Shown piece by piece: positions 46,134-58,224 of a stretch of 64,000 bases of DNA. Made by a program: the position numbers and the translations under genes. Under the pieces are notes generated by a model that worked only from the letters and a program-made list of their open reading frames with translations, was not told the origin of the DNA and ran no database searches. Origin of the DNA: Gnetum montanum (lineage: Eukaryota; Streptophyta; Gnetopsida; Gnetales; Gnetaceae). The DNA is taken from the NCBI GenBank assembly GCA_015680685.1, contig MNCI01022206.1, positions 119,925-183,924 of the forward strand, written 5' to 3'. Each line of letters begins with the position of its first letter. Positions within the stretch are counted from its first letter, which is position 1.

Positions 46134-46541
46134 CCATGGAAAGAGATAGTTTTTACAAGTGTAGACATAAATACCATGGGGCATACATCCTGTTTCTTAT
46201 GTGGAGATGATAATCCTTTAAGTAGAAAAGGAGTAATAATGCAAGAGGTCCCAATACCATTCCCTGAGCATTATCAAATTAATCCATTATCTTTAGAAAA
46301 GGATTCTTCCAATGTATCTAGCTATTCAAATGTGATGACATCTAATAGCTATCGTATTTTAACTATTACAATGTCTAAGGTAGCCATAAAGCCAATAAAA
46401 GATGGTCATTTGTCTAAAAGGAAGATCAATTTTGATAGTTCCATAATGAAAATCCTAATTGGCAAGAAAGATCACTACCTAGATCTATGTAAATTTGCTC
46501 TAGGAGTTAATATTATTTCATTGCAACAATATCTTGATTAG
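46107..46541 (+). CDS. Unidentified ORF fragment, probably retroelement-derived
   Basis: Open for 144 codons, but its first residues lie inside the solo LTR, so the original frame must have begun upstream (before 45137). Sequence such as SCFLCGDDNPL, RILTITMSKVAIKPIKDG and HYLDLCKFALGVNIISLQQYL has no motif I can name. Continuation past the TAG at 46539 runs in the same general frame to about 47240 with many stops (ISYLKSTN, VNDVITTLARCSYFDDL, HGYNCCVTKCFYAIRDINFLEECLVYEATH). The Tekay-type element truncates it at 47242. Confidence 0.4.
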   Translation: MGYTNRISSPWKEIVFTSVDINTMGHTSCFLCGDDNPLSRKGVIMQEVPIPFPEHYQINPLSLEKDSSNVSSYSNVMTSNSYRILTITMSKVAIKPIKDGHLSKRKINFDSSIMKILIGKKDHYLDLCKFALGVNIISLQQYLD

Positions 46542-47242
46542 GGGATTTCCTATCTCAAGAGTACAAACATTAGGTTGAAGTTGGTAGACTAGACTTATAC
46601 ATATCCCATGAAACAAGTGAATGATGTTATAACTACTTTGGCAAGATGCTCATACTTTGATGATCTCTTGGTGATCAAACTAGAAAATAGGGTGCAATAC
46701 AACTTCCTTGTCATTATGGAAAGAGCCTAGCTAAGCATCATTGATGTCAACTTCATTTTATAAGGCCTTCACATTGAAATTAGTAAGAAAAAATTAATTG
46801 GGAAGACACACTACAAGAGAATCTCATGTGATCCTTCCTAGTCATATGGGAGGCATGGTTATAATTGTTGTGTCACAAAGTGTTTCTATGCCATTAGAGA
46901 CATAAATTTCCTTGAAGAATGTCTAGTCTATGAAGCTACACATTAGGTATTTAAGAGACCAATCAATGTTGTTACCATATCTAATGTTGAATCATTTGAT
47001 TATAAAAGGAAAACATAATGAAGGAAGATGCAATGGTTCAATACCACCCTGAATTCTTAGGTACTCTTAATTTGTTCTAGGATATTTCTTTACCACCACT
47101 TGAACTCAAGTGACTTCTAGAAAGCTTGAAGATTTTATTCTTGATAGATGGCTACCCTATCATCATTAATTCCTTTCTGATGAACATCCAAAAGGCTAAA
47201 TTGAAAAATGTAGTAGCAAAGTGAAAAATAACATTTGCCTAG
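46542..47242 (+). pseudogene. Decayed continuation of the unidentified ORF
   Basis: Stop-riddled but readable continuation, with TAG the commonest stop. Its Cys/His-containing stretch (CCVTKCFYAIRD--FLEEC) is suggestive of a gag-type or zinc-binding region. No confident family. Confidence 0.4.
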
Positions 47243-49524
47243 TGTAACAAACCACTTCTCCTTGAGTTTTTGCGTTAACGATCATAATAGTCTCTCTATG
47301 TGTTTGTGTGCATGTTTTATTGTCAAGTTGTGTGTGTGCTTTGTTTAAACTATGCTAGAAATTGTTGATTAGAATGATAATAAGTTTGTTAACTAGATTT
47401 TTATATGTATTACAATTAAATGCTTAAATACTTTATGCATAAGATATATGGTCTAAAATACATGCTAGGAATGTTTTAAAATAATAATAATAATAATAAA
47501 TATATGAGGAAACAAAATATTTTCTATTCTATTTCAATAGAGATGCTGAGAAACAAAAGAAAAATAGAGGAAAATACTCTAAGGTATGCATCAAAAGCTA
47601 AAATAGGAATGTTGAGATGCAAACGAATGCTCATTACTAAGGAACTTGACCTATGAATCAAGTTGGAGGAACTTGATCCATGAATCAGGGATATTGTGTG
47701 GAAATAGTAGATTTCTATTATATTTTTTAAAAAATCTGAATGTGATGTATTATTCTTTTTAGTTTAAAATAGTAGAGTATAAGTACCCTCTCCATGGCTA
47801 TGGAAAGGTTGTGTGATGACCTTTCAAGGCTTGTAAGATGATGGAAAAATTCACATTGCTGATGACCTAAAAAAGAAGGTTCCTTATTTGATTATGTATC
47901 CTGAATTACCTTTATCATGAATCTATTTTAAAAACTCTTTCCTTACATCATATGACAATTTTGAATGATAAAGAGATAGATATTATATTGGAATTTTTTA
48001 TAATTATCAAGAGGAATTGAACCTAGGATCTAGCAAAATTTGAATTCTGAAATATCAAAAATTGTTGATTTAGGAATTGAACTTGTAGACTATGAGTATA
48101 CATATTTTATTAATTTTTTTAATTGTAATCATAAGATAATTGAACTCATGACTCATTTCCAAGAAAAAGAGAGAGTACTTTAAAAGGAAAGAAAAGAAAA
48201 CAAACAATTCCCAAGAAAGAGTTAGTTACAAGAAATCATTCATTATCCCTAATTCCACATGCAAATAAGGAGAGGAGAAGAGGAAAAGAAACACACAAGG
48301 AAAAAAGTAATTGAGCAGGACAAAAAAAAAAAAAGAAGGAATACAACAACAAGGAGTATGGTTGGGAAGGAAGAGAAGATTGTGGCTACTACAGAAGATA
48401 GCAATGAAAAAAATAAAAAAGCAATTGCTGCATAAAAATCCAATATTATGATAATTCTTCATAGTAAACAAGATATCTAAGAAAGGAGGTAAAATGATCA
48501 AAAAAGGCTAATTTTCTCAAACTTCTTTCTTCTTGCTTGTCTAACCACCTTCAAAATGGTTGTATGAAATTATCAAGATTATTGTTGTAAGCTTAGATTG
48601 TTGAAACCTTTATTGCTTTATTTTGATCTCTCCACTCATCCTTTGCACTCTCACACCTAAATGACTTGGATGAGAGTTATTTCTATAATGATTCAGAAAC
48701 ATCCATAATGATTTGAGGCATTTTTGACAAAAGATTGCCAAAAGGGGCTAAGGATCCTTGATATGAGGATGGATACCATTGGCAAAAATTGAGAGTATCC
48801 TTGGGTCCATGCATAGTTGTGAATGTTTTAAAATTGTTGAATTCTTGGGTTTTGGTTGGAATTTGATTGATGAACCCTCCACCTTTGAATGCATAAATCT
48901 CAGATCTGATTTTGAATTATTCTTTTTTCCCCTATACCTTCTCAAGTATAATTTTAATATCTTTCTATAAGTTGATGGAGTGAGGAAAAACCTAGGATGT
49001 CAATTTATGATTGTGATCTATCTATACTCTACAGTTGAACATATGAATATCTTAATTAAATGATTGATGGTAAAATGGTTACAAGAGTTAAGTTCATATG
49101 ATCTTATTTTGTGTTTTGTTGGAAATTATAAAATATTATTATGTGATTGAACAAATATAAGATTATTAATTTATCTACTTTTGTGGTCATTTCTTTGGTT
49201 TACAAATGTGTAAATGATCTTGATTAGATATTTCTTTTTAGGTTAAATTACAAAAAATTTTGATTTTTTAATTTGATGAATCTTACATAGATATTTTACT
49301 ATGGCTATTTCTTTTTAAAATTATCTCTTAATTCTTAAAATTAAAATTGATTGACCTATTTCAGAGCTAGATCTAGGTGCTGTTGATTTCATCTTAATTT
49401 TATAGGTTAATGTTAGTTTGATTGTTGTAGAAAGTAAGGCACCTGCGGATTTTCTTCTTTCAACTAACTTTCTTTCTAGGGGGCTTTGGGTGTTAGCTCT
49501 TTCTCCATATGAATGGGTATTACG
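47243..49524 (+). repeat. 5' LTR of the chromovirus (about 2.3 kb)
   Basis: Starts TGTAACAAACCACTTCTCC and ends near GGGTATTACG, just before the primer site. Matches 62291-64000 from its start. Contains an (AAT)n run near 47482-47500 and A-rich tracts near 48320. Confidence 0.88.
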
Positions 49525-49527
49525 TTT

Positions 49528-49539
49528 TGGTATTAGAGC
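49528..49539 (+). other. Primer binding site, initiator-Met tRNA type
   Basis: TGGTATTAGAGC differs by one transition (C to T) from TGGTATCAGAGC, the usual plant primer site complementary to initiator methionine tRNA. It begins three bases after the LTR end. Confidence 0.85.
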
Positions 49540-50760
49540 ACTAGGTTTGGCTTTCTTTTAAATTATTTGAAACCTCTTATGAAGTTTGAATTTGTGGATT
49601 GTTTAATGTGGTGTTGGTCTATCTTTCATATGCCTAAATTGAGAAGAAATGGCTTCAATGTTGATTTGAAATACTTTATCATGGCAACTAAACCATAGCA
49701 TTCAAAGTATGTATAGGCCTTTGAACAGTAAGTTCTATGAAGACTTACATGAAAAATAAGTGTGGAGCCAATTCTAGTAACCAAGAGAATGAGCCTCCTC
49801 AACATTAGAAAGAGGCCTTTGTAGCACTTGCCCATTCTATCACCTTGCTTACTACAACTATATAGCAAAATATATAGCCAATAGTACAAAATCATGAGTA
49901 AAATGAGATAGGATAGTATCAAAATGAGGTGAATAATGGGGTAATGAAGTTGTAAGAATTTCTAAAGTGCAAGCCACCATCATTTGATGGAGTTTCAATA
50001 GGAGAGCAAGTTGAATCCTAGCTATTTAGAATGAATGATTTGTTTGAACTATTACAAACAAATGTTAGAGAAAGAGTTCTTCTTGCAATTCATGTTTTGA
50101 TAGGTGATGCTACCAATTGGTGGAGAATTGAAAAAGTAAAAATTCATAATGAAGGTGTTGAATGGAATGAATTTGTACAATTATTTAGAACAAGATATAT
50201 TTCAAAAGAACGTGGAACAAAAAAAGATGGAAATACTTGCACCTACAACAAGGGTCCAAGAATGTGATTGAATATGAATGTGAATTTGTTAATATAATGA
50301 TGTATACACTAGAAATTCCAGAATACATGAGAACTAGAAACTTTATCAATGGCTTGCATTCCTAAGCATAAGAAAAAATTAATTTGTTCAAGTTGGATAA
50401 CTTATTAGCAATTATTGATAAAGCTAAAATTGTGGAAGCTGAATTCATTAGGAAGAAGGAATTGCTATCAACAGACTAGAAAGGAACTAATGCCATGGGA
50501 AAATCACAAAGGAAGGACAAACTTAATAGAAAAATTATTTATAAATCCACCACACTATCTCAAAAATCCAAGCAACAATTTAAAGTACCAAGAAGTCAAG
50601 GATTAGATGGAAAATGATTTAATGAAAGAAATCAAATGGGAATGACACAAAGTGAAGGATCAACCATTAGAGGGCCAAGGAAGGGTTGTTGGACATGTGG
50701 AGGAGCCCATTTTTAGGCTCAATGCCCACAAACAAAGGCTCTTAAAGGAAAAGGATAGAC
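49540..50760 (+). pseudogene. Gag of the chromovirus
   Basis: After a leader, the frame from about 49960 reads PPSFDGVS, LFRMNDLFELL, VLLAIHVLIGDATNWWR (the retrotransposon gag core with its Trp pair) and VEWNEFVQLFRTRYIS. A frameshift near 50220 moves it to another frame (NVIEYECEFV, FINGLH). A zinc knuckle CWTCGGAHF-AQCP sits near 50690-50735, its glutamine codon changed to TAG. Gag packages the element RNA. Confidence 0.85.
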
Positions 50761-50859
50761 GTCTCTAGCCACTAGCTAGTAAGCTTATCACCAATTATAT
50801 GCTACAACAAATGGTCTAGCAGGAGTGCAATATTAAGCATTAGTACAAGAAAAAGTAGG

Positions 50860-51150
50860 TATAATTCATTCTTAGTTTGTTACTATTATTTTTGATAGTG
50901 GATTAACAAATTCATTTATATCAAAACTTTGGTTAAAAGATTAGGGAGTAAAATTCATCTCTTATCATATATGGGAAAAGTGGAATTAACTTCAAGTGAC
51001 CATAAAGCCTTAGAGTGTTTTGTGCCTAGTTGTGAGATAAAACTCATGAATTAGCCTTATGTTGTGGACTTCCTAGTTATGAATTTGGGATAATATGATG
51101 TGGTTTTGGGTATGGATTGGTTGGTGAAGAATGAGGCAAAAATTGATTGT
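50860..51150 (+). pseudogene. Aspartic protease of the chromovirus
   Basis: TIIFDSGLTNSFIS near 50885 holds the catalytic D-S-G, and YDVVLGMDWLVKNEAKIDC near 51100-51155 is the conserved closing block (LGMDWL). Reading frame is disrupted between the two. Confidence 0.85.
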
Positions 51151-51399
51151 GGACAAAACTACATAAAAATTAACAATAAAAAAATAAACCAAAAAATTTT
51201 CTATTAGCCTTGGTATTGCTCAAGAAACATTATTTTTGGAAAAAAAATGGTGGAAAAAATGTAAATAGCAAAAGCAAAAATTTTGATCAAATTGTATGTA
51301 GCTAATAGTGATAATGATTGCCAATAGGAGAAAACACTATTGGACTGTTTAGTTATAGATGAATTCAAAGATGTGTTTATTGATAAGTTACCAGGCATG

Positions 51400-52130
51400 C
51401 CAACAAAAAGAAAGGTAGAGTTTGGGATTGAAATTATTCTATAGTGTGCTCCAGCTTCAAAGGAATCATATAGAATGTTACTAGCTGAGATGCATGAGTT
51501 AAAAACCCAACTTGAAGAACCATTGAAGAAGGGATTCATTAGGCCTAGTGTGTCACCATGGGAGGCACTAGTTCTATTTTTCAAGAAGAAAGATGGAACC
51601 TTATGCCTATGCATTGATTATTGACAACTAAACAAGGTAACTATTAAGAATAAATATCCACTTCTAAGGATTGATGACCTTTTTGATCAGCTCAAATAGG
51701 CTAAGGTATTTTCAAAAATTTCTTTAAAGTCAAGATATTACCAATTGAGAATCAAACAAGAAGACACTTCAAAAATAGCCTTTTGAACAAGTTATGGACA
51801 TAATGAATTAACTGTTATGCCTTTTGGTCTAACTATTGCTCTAGCTACCTTTATGAGCATGATGAATCAAAATTTTTAGCCATTTTTGGCCTAGTTTTTG
51901 TTAGTGTTCATAGATGATATTTTAATATATTCTAGGACAATTGAGGAACATGAACAACACCTAAGGATGATCCTACAAACCCTTAGGATACATAAGTTGT
52001 ATGCAAGTAAGAGAAAGTGTGCATTTTGGCAATCTAAAATAAGGTTTCATGGTCATGTCTTATTAGACAAAGGGTTAGCAGTTGATCTAAATAAAACTAA
52101 TGCAATAATTAGTTGGCCTTAGCCTAAGAA
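51400..52130 (+). pseudogene. Reverse transcriptase of the chromovirus
   Basis: Motifs in order: [22 protein letters not shown] (51530-51600), C-DY-QLNKVTIKNKYPL with TGA at 51622-51624 where the family has Arg, AKVFSKISLKSRYYQLRI with TAG at 51697-51699 before it, MPFGLT-A-ATFM, the catalytic LVFIDDILIYS near 51898-51930, and FHGHVLLDKGLAVD. The catalytic Asp pair is kept, but stops kill the frame. Confidence 0.92.
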
Positions 52131-52259
52131 TGTTATAAAGGTTAGAAGTTTTCATGGGATTAGTAGGCTACTACCGCAGGTTTGTAAAAGATTTTTCAAA
52201 AATTTTAGCCCCTTTGACATCATTGCTAAAGAAGAGCAATTAGTTCCAATGGTAGGAGT

Positions 52260-52700
52260 AATGTACTTTGGTTTTCCAAAAGGTGAAAGAATTATGCCTT
52301 CAAAAAATTTTCAATTTGATGTATATACATATGTGTATGGTGAAGGATTAGGCTTTGTTTTAATGTAGCAAAATTAGGTACTTGCTTATGGATCAATAAA
52401 ATTAAAACCTCATGAACACAATTACCCAATGCATGATTTGGAACTTGTAGTAGTGGTCCATGCTTTGCAAATATGAAGATATTATTTGTATGGAAAGAAA
52501 TTTAGAGTATGGATAGATGATCAAAATTTGAAGTACATTTTCACCCATCCCAATTTAAGCATGAGGTAAAGATGTTGGTTAGAATTCTTGTGTGATTATG
52601 ATTATGAGCTCCTTTATGATGAGGATAGGGGAAATAAGGTGGCAAATGATCTCAACCAAAGGAGGTATATTAAGGGAACCTTTTTACTTTAGAGTACAAT
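52260..52700 (+). pseudogene. RNase H domain of the chromovirus
   Basis: Reads [51 protein letters not shown] and FRVWIDDQNLKYIFTHPNLSMR. These correspond to the RNase H blocks of Gypsy elements, in which the E of the 'ELLAVV' segment and a D in the 'TDH.SL' segment are catalytic. Confidence 0.85.
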
Positions 52701-52839
52701 TGTTGATTTGATTATAAAGGGACTGAAAAATGATAAGTTCTTTGTTGAGAAATTTAAAAAGAAGAACCTAGGGTAATTGAAAAATGGATTTAAAATTACT
52801 ATTGATGGTTTGCTACTTTTCCAAAATTATTTATATGTT

Positions 52840-53528
52840 CTAGCCAATACAAAACTTAGAAATTTGGTAATGCAAGAACATCATGAAATAGTTTATATAA
52901 GCCATCTAGGGATAACAAAAATGCTACATGGAATCGAAAAATAATTTTTATGGCCTGGAATAAAAAAAGCTATTATTGAATCTGTGGCAAGGTGTTTAAC
53001 ATGTCAATAAGTTAAGGTCAAGCATCAAGTACTAGTAGCTCTTTTATAACCACACAACATTCGATAATGGCAATGGAATGAGATTGGAATAGATTTTATA
53101 GTTGTGTTACCTAAAGTTCTTAGAGGATATGATGCCATAAGGGTGGTAGTTGATAGGCTAACAAAGTTAGTACACTTCACCAAAGTGAAATCAGATTACG
53201 ATGTAGAAAGACTATAGAAATTTATATTGAAGAAATAGTTAGACTGCATGGAATATCTAAGAAAATCATTTTAGACAAGGATCCAAAGCTTACATCTCAT
53301 TTTTGGCAAGATGTTCAACAAGCTCTTGGTACAAAACAAAATTTTAGAATAGCCTATCATCCATAAACTGATAGTCAAGATAAAAGAATAAATATGGTGG
53401 TAGAAGATCTTTTAAGAACTAGTGTATTGAATCATCATAAAACTTGAGATAAGGTATTTCCATTGGTAGGATTTTAATACAATAACAACTAGCAAAGTAG
53501 CATTGAAATAACATCTTATAAAGCCTTG
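52840..53528 (+). pseudogene. Integrase of the chromovirus, 5' part
   Basis: The zinc-binding H..H/C..C domain is seen at 52870-53010 (HHEIVYISHLGITKM, RCLTCQ). The core follows from 53080 (WNEIGIDFIVVLPKV, DAIRVVVDRLTKLVHF), then decayed DS-IL-KDP and YHPQTDSQ-type sequence. It stops in the SI-ITSYKAL block at CCTTG (53524-53528), the target of the nested element, and resumes at 61670. Confidence 0.88.
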
Positions 53529-55108
53529 TGAAACACCACTAATTTCGACCTAGCACTTCGAGAACGACTCAAGCCCTTTCCAACATTCGGGAGGCAAAAA
53601 TTTAACTAAGGCATGCAACTCACACTGGCTTACCTTGGTCGCTCATGCTGGCTTACCTTGGTCACTCATGGTGGCTTGTCCTAGGCAACTCATGTTGCAA
53701 ATTTTGGGCCAAATTCAACACATTTTCCAACACACGTTGCAACACATGTTGTGGTCACACTACAACATGAGTGCATCATGACCAGCTTTCACAGCCTCAA
53801 AATCAAGCTAAAATGACAAGTTTCAAAGGTGCACATCAATCCCAAGGTTTAGGGTCGACAACCTCCAATCCCGGCTTCCAGAACTTCCACATTTCAACTC
53901 CAAAAATTGCAAGATTTTATGGTCACATTGTCGTCACGCTGTAGCATGAGTCCAACATGACCACTATTCACAGCGTGAACAATATTCATCAATGTAAAAA
54001 CTATTCATAGTGTATCCACTATTCACAGTCTGAACACTATTCATCAACGTAAACACTATTCACTACGTGACCACTATTCACAGTGTGAACACTATTCATC
54101 AGCGTGAACACTATTCACGCTTAGATAAAAGCACTCCAAACACATGCTAAGAACATACTAGGACCAAATCAACTCATGCTGGGATCCCTGGTTGAATAGA
54201 AACACCTCAAACGCTCACAAAACTACTCAAATCGACATCCTTTAGCAGTCGATTTAGGGACCAAGAAGTTTCAAGCGATCTGGAGTCAATCCCTCTTGAT
54301 TTTCTTTGTAAATCTTCATTTGTGGGCTTGTCAAGCCCTCACGGTCCAAATTGTATGTACTTCCATGGGCTTTAGTAAGCCACACATTGTAAGATACAAT
54401 GCACTTAGTCAAGAACGTAACTTGCCTACACATGACCAACTCACACACAACTATCTACCAGACACATGTCATATGATCCTATTTCCTCTCATCTCTTGAC
54501 CGTCAATTCCATCCACGGATTCTGTGCCTAAGCCTAGCCAAACCCTATAAATACCCTGTCAATTCACTTAAATAGGGTTGGCAATTTTGAAGAAAGAGTA
54601 ACTTTGAACCTTGGACACTCAGGCACACGAGACTCCTAGCATCCAAGCACCCGCAAACACATCACCACATCACTCCGGAGCTTAGCACTTGACTTTCTAT
54701 CACACATGCAACTATGCTTTGACCAGTGCACACTCTTGTTAAACAATACAATATAGTTTCATTATTGCCTTCCATTTATATTGTTTACTCTATTTATGCT
54801 TTGTTTAGAATATAGCTCTATTTATGCTTCGTTTACAATTCAGTCTCTATTTACACTCTACGCTCTATTTACATTTTGTGTCACTGTTTGCATTCCTTTT
54901 ACATCGTTTACGATAACCCCAGCACTAGCCATAGCTTACACTTAGGGAAGTCCTTGGTTGATTTGCATGCAAACCATCCAAGGCACTCTTCCTTCGTTCT
55001 CTTTTCCAGCTTGCCCTTGGGCGAAGGTAGGGTCAGCTGTGCCTGCCCAACGATCTTTTGGTGCCTATTTTCCCTTCCAACCTTACACCGACAATTTAGG
55101 TCAGCACA
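53529..55108 (+). repeat. 5' LTR of the Tat-like element
   Basis: Begins TGAAACACCACTAATTTCG and ends TTTAGGTCAGCACA. Roughly 1.58 kb, slightly longer than the 3' LTR, partly because 'gctggcttaccttggtc' is duplicated near 53628-53660. Carries an 'aacactattcatca.cgt' short tandem repeat (about 53960-54120), matched at 60595-60680. Confidence 0.92.
54545..54556 (+). promoter_or_regulatory. TATA box of the Tat-like LTR
   Basis: 'ctataaatacc' is identical in the 3' LTR near 61107. It is followed about 60 bases later by the 'ctttgaaccttgga' region shared by both LTRs. Likely promoter of the element's RNA. Confidence 0.6.
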
Positions 55109-55114
55109 GTAAAA

Positions 55115-55131
55115 TGGCACTAGAAGGAGGG
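55115..55131 (+). other. Putative primer binding site of the Tat-like element
   Basis: TGGCACTAGAAGGAGGG starts six bases after the 5' LTR. The element at 9930-15303 has the same motif with one mismatch and the same spacing. Confidence 0.65.
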
Positions 55132-55194
55132 TCGAACATGTTTACCATTTAATCAAAACCCTGATCATGCTACCTATTCAAACACTGCGCAAAC

Positions 55195-55376
55195 CAAGTG
55201 CTGAAACTCACGCTTATGCTATAGTACTCACGTTGCTATAGCAATCACATTGCTACAGTACTCACATTGCACGCTACTATAGCAGTCACGTTGCACACTG
55301 CTACAGTAGTCATGCTGCTATAGTAGTCACGCTGCTACAGTACCACTACAGTACTGCTACAGTGCTGCTATAGTGT
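55195..55376. repeat. GCTACAGTA short tandem repeat in the leader
   Basis: About ten degenerate units of 'tgctacagtagtcacgctgc' type, some reduced to 'ctgctacagtg'. Located between the primer site and gag, so in the untranslated leader of the element RNA. Confidence 0.85.
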
Positions 55377-56087
55377 TTTTTCAACAAAAACACACAAAAA
55401 GCATCCGTTTCAAAGCTGAATTCACCGTAATTCGCACCTAACTTCAAGCCGGTCTAAGTAATGATTGCCACCAACATGGATCACCTTGTCCAATACATAT
55501 AATACACACAACATAATGATTCCAAGATGACTTCCTCTTATGCAAGATCGCCATATGAGTACGAGTATGAGTTCGCGACCTTGCCCGAACCTGATAGCCC
55601 TTGGGGCCTTGCTTCCTCACAACAATCATAGCACTTGGAGCACACACCCAAGGCATTCTCTTCATAGTCTATGCACACTGGGGCCTAGTCCCAAACAATC
55701 CAAACACCTTGTATGTACAACGGGGCCCATCCCCAAGCAACATAAGTACCTTATGCCTATGCTAGGGCCATGTCCCAACCTCCACAAGCTCAACCCAACA
55801 TTTACGCAGGCATCACATGTGTCATGCCTATTTCACCAGTGCCTCAGGCACCTACTCATCATCTGTCTGGGATGACATTAAACTATCCATGACCCAGTAT
55901 GGCCTTAAACTACCAACACACGTCCGGTATGATGTTAAACTATCAAAAACCATTTGCCATGACATTAAACTCGCAAAGATGACAACTGGTGATCCAACCC
56001 TTCACTGCACAACCTACGTGAGTCCAGTCAACACAACTAGTTGGTGAATCTATGAGTTGGGAATAAGTGTCCCAACTCATCTAGACT

Positions 56088-56900
56088 TTGATGGAGGAAA
56101 TCAACCAGCTTAAGGCTACCTCCTCAGACACATCCAAGGTGGTGGACTTTTACCGTGATGATCTAATCTGTCCTACGGTCCAACCCCTTACACTACCCAT
56201 GGGTGGTTTGTTGCCACATCTGACAAAATACAATGGTCATAGTGACCCCAAAGCACATATCATCACATTCCACATAGAAGCCATCACGTTGCACTCCTGG
56301 CCACATGTCATTCTATGCCTCTTTCCCCTATTGCTCACTGGCAAAGCTTTAGAATGGTATCATGCCCTACCCCAAGCTTCCATCACATCCCTCGAGGACC
56401 TCATACACTAATTTATGACACATTTCAAATACAAAATTAGACTTGAAGTGACGATCAACAAGCACCTCCACATCAGACAAGGACCCTTAGAGCCCATACT
56501 ACCCTTCCTCCAACGATGGAGTGCCATAGCCAATGAAATGCATGAGCCAATTGTGGAGACACATCTCTTGGCAATCTTCAAGGGTGTAGTCAATGACTTC
56601 ATCAAGTCCAAATTGCTCTACCAGGCCCCAAAGTCTCTTACCTAGGCCTTTGACCAAGAAAAGGGCATTGAAAAGGCAGCAAGAGTAAGCAATGACCCAT
56701 CCTACTTGGCCTACAGGAGCCAACACAAAAACAACAACTACAACCAACATAAACAACACAAATAGTGCAAGATACATAAGCAACATCAAACGCAATAATC
56801 AAAACAATCGCCATGCCAACACATGCGACCAACAATCCCGTGGCCTCAACACCCTAAGTCGCCAGCTCTAGCTTTGGCGCCGCCACACAAGACACTACTA
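56088..56900 (+). pseudogene. Gag of the Tat-like element
   Basis: Frame 56088-56411 continues after a TAA at 56409 through 56412-56645. It contains LPHLTKYNGHSDPKAHIITFHIEA, LFPLLLTGKALEWYHALP, then HFKYKI, RQGPLEPILPFLQRW and IFKGVVNDFI. These are the core and the 'RQ-P-E....Y..R' block of retrotransposon gag, in the form found in Tat/Ogre-type elements. A basic Asn/His/Gln-rich tail follows. A stop at about 56641 (TAG) falls where glutamine is expected. Confidence 0.85.
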
Positions 56901-56932
56901 GACATGAGTGCACTGAACACAAACACATAACC

Positions 56933-58224
56933 TTGCCGAGAAAACCTTCCCAATTACTAGAACAGCTCCTCAATGCTAGTTTGGTCCAATGCAAATGCAT
57001 CTCAAATGATGCCTACATACGCAACCAGAAACACTATGAATTGGCAAGTCATTCCACTACAACATACAACGCATGTGTCCCACAACATTTTGACTTAAGT
57101 GCATACTTCCACTACCACCAAATGCCTAGAAATGACATAGAAACTTGTCAAACTTTGCAAAATGATTTACAAAGAATGGCAAAGAAAGGATTGCTCAACG
57201 TAGTGCAACCTAGTAGTCTTGTACCTTCAACGACTTCCCAAAAAAAGAGACCCTTCATCATAAGGGAAACATCTAACAACCTATTTGGTAAGATGTTAAA
57301 CTGCCAGCCACCATCCATCACGATGTTAAACACACAAGTTTCTCCAGCGACATCCACACCAAGTCCAAGTTCCAGCAACTTGGCCACATACAAGCAGTGG
57401 CAACCCAAGTCACCAATGCCTAAACCACAAACCAGCCCTAGCTCTACCCCTAGGGCCACTAAACAACAACCCTTATGCATTTCTCCTCCACAAGAGATCT
57501 ACATTATAGCTCACAAAATAGAGGAGGCTCCCACCATGACAAACATAAACGACGACCTTGAAGACGTACTATCTCATACATACAATGCATTAAAACATAA
57601 GAATGTAATGCCTACCTTGCTCGACCTTGTCTTAACATCATCAAAGAATTGCCAAGTACTAGCACACGTGCTCGCCTCCATCATTTTTATAGAAAACATG
57701 TCTCCAACTGAATACGCCATTCGTGGAGCCATTACATCTTCTATACCACAAGATACAAATACAACGACTCTAACCTTCCACAAAAATGATGTCAAGATTG
57801 ACCCCAAACAAGGGGAGGTCATACATGCATCATTGAACATTAGTGTAAGCATCAGTAAATACATAGTACGCAGAGTGCACATCGATGATGGCATGGCAAA
57901 GAACGTTGTTCACACTGCATCATCGAACGACTAGGCCTAACGCACAACATTCAATTGACTGAAATTGAGTCTCTAAACTCCTTCGATGGAGCACGCATAG
58001 CCATTAAAGGCACAATCCACATCGCCTTCACGATAGGAGATCAAAACCCCACATTTGCAAACTTTACAGTCGTCAATAAGATGCTAGACTACAACATGAT
58101 CCTAAGACGCCCTTGGCTAGCTAGGTCATGCGCAGTGTCATCTCCCATCCACCAAGAACTCCACCTCCTCCACAAAGGGAGGGAGACCATCATATGTGGC
58201 AACAATGCCCCATCCACCCAATAG
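56933..58224 (+). pseudogene. Gag-protease region of the Tat-like element
   Basis: A 333-codon open frame (56933-57934) has a Ser/Pro-rich middle and ends near ISKYIVRRVHIDDGMAKNVVH, which holds the protease active-site block in altered form (D-D-G for D-G/T-G). After a stop and shift the protease continues at 57955-58224: TEIESLNSFDGARIAIKGTI, FTIGDQNPTFANFTVV, YNMILRRPWLA and AVSSPIHQ. These match the Tat protease end (F.V...YN.LLGRPW.....A..S..HQ). No reverse transcriptase follows. Confidence 0.8.

Noticed and set aside
48226-48501. Phe-rich minus-strand frame resembling a membrane protein
   Set aside because: It translates an A-rich part of the chromovirus 5' LTR backwards; the 3' LTR copy near 63073-63432 gives a different frame. 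Composition artefact.
54254-55152. Short frames on both strands in the 5' LTR of the Tat-like element
   Set aside because: Related frames occur in the 3' LTR (60858-61112, 61450-61761), but only because the LTR DNA is repeated; no coding signature. The last one also runs into the host integrase.
57148-57894. Minus-strand frames of 106-110 codons
   Set aside because: Antisense shadows of the gag-protease ORF of the Tat-like element.
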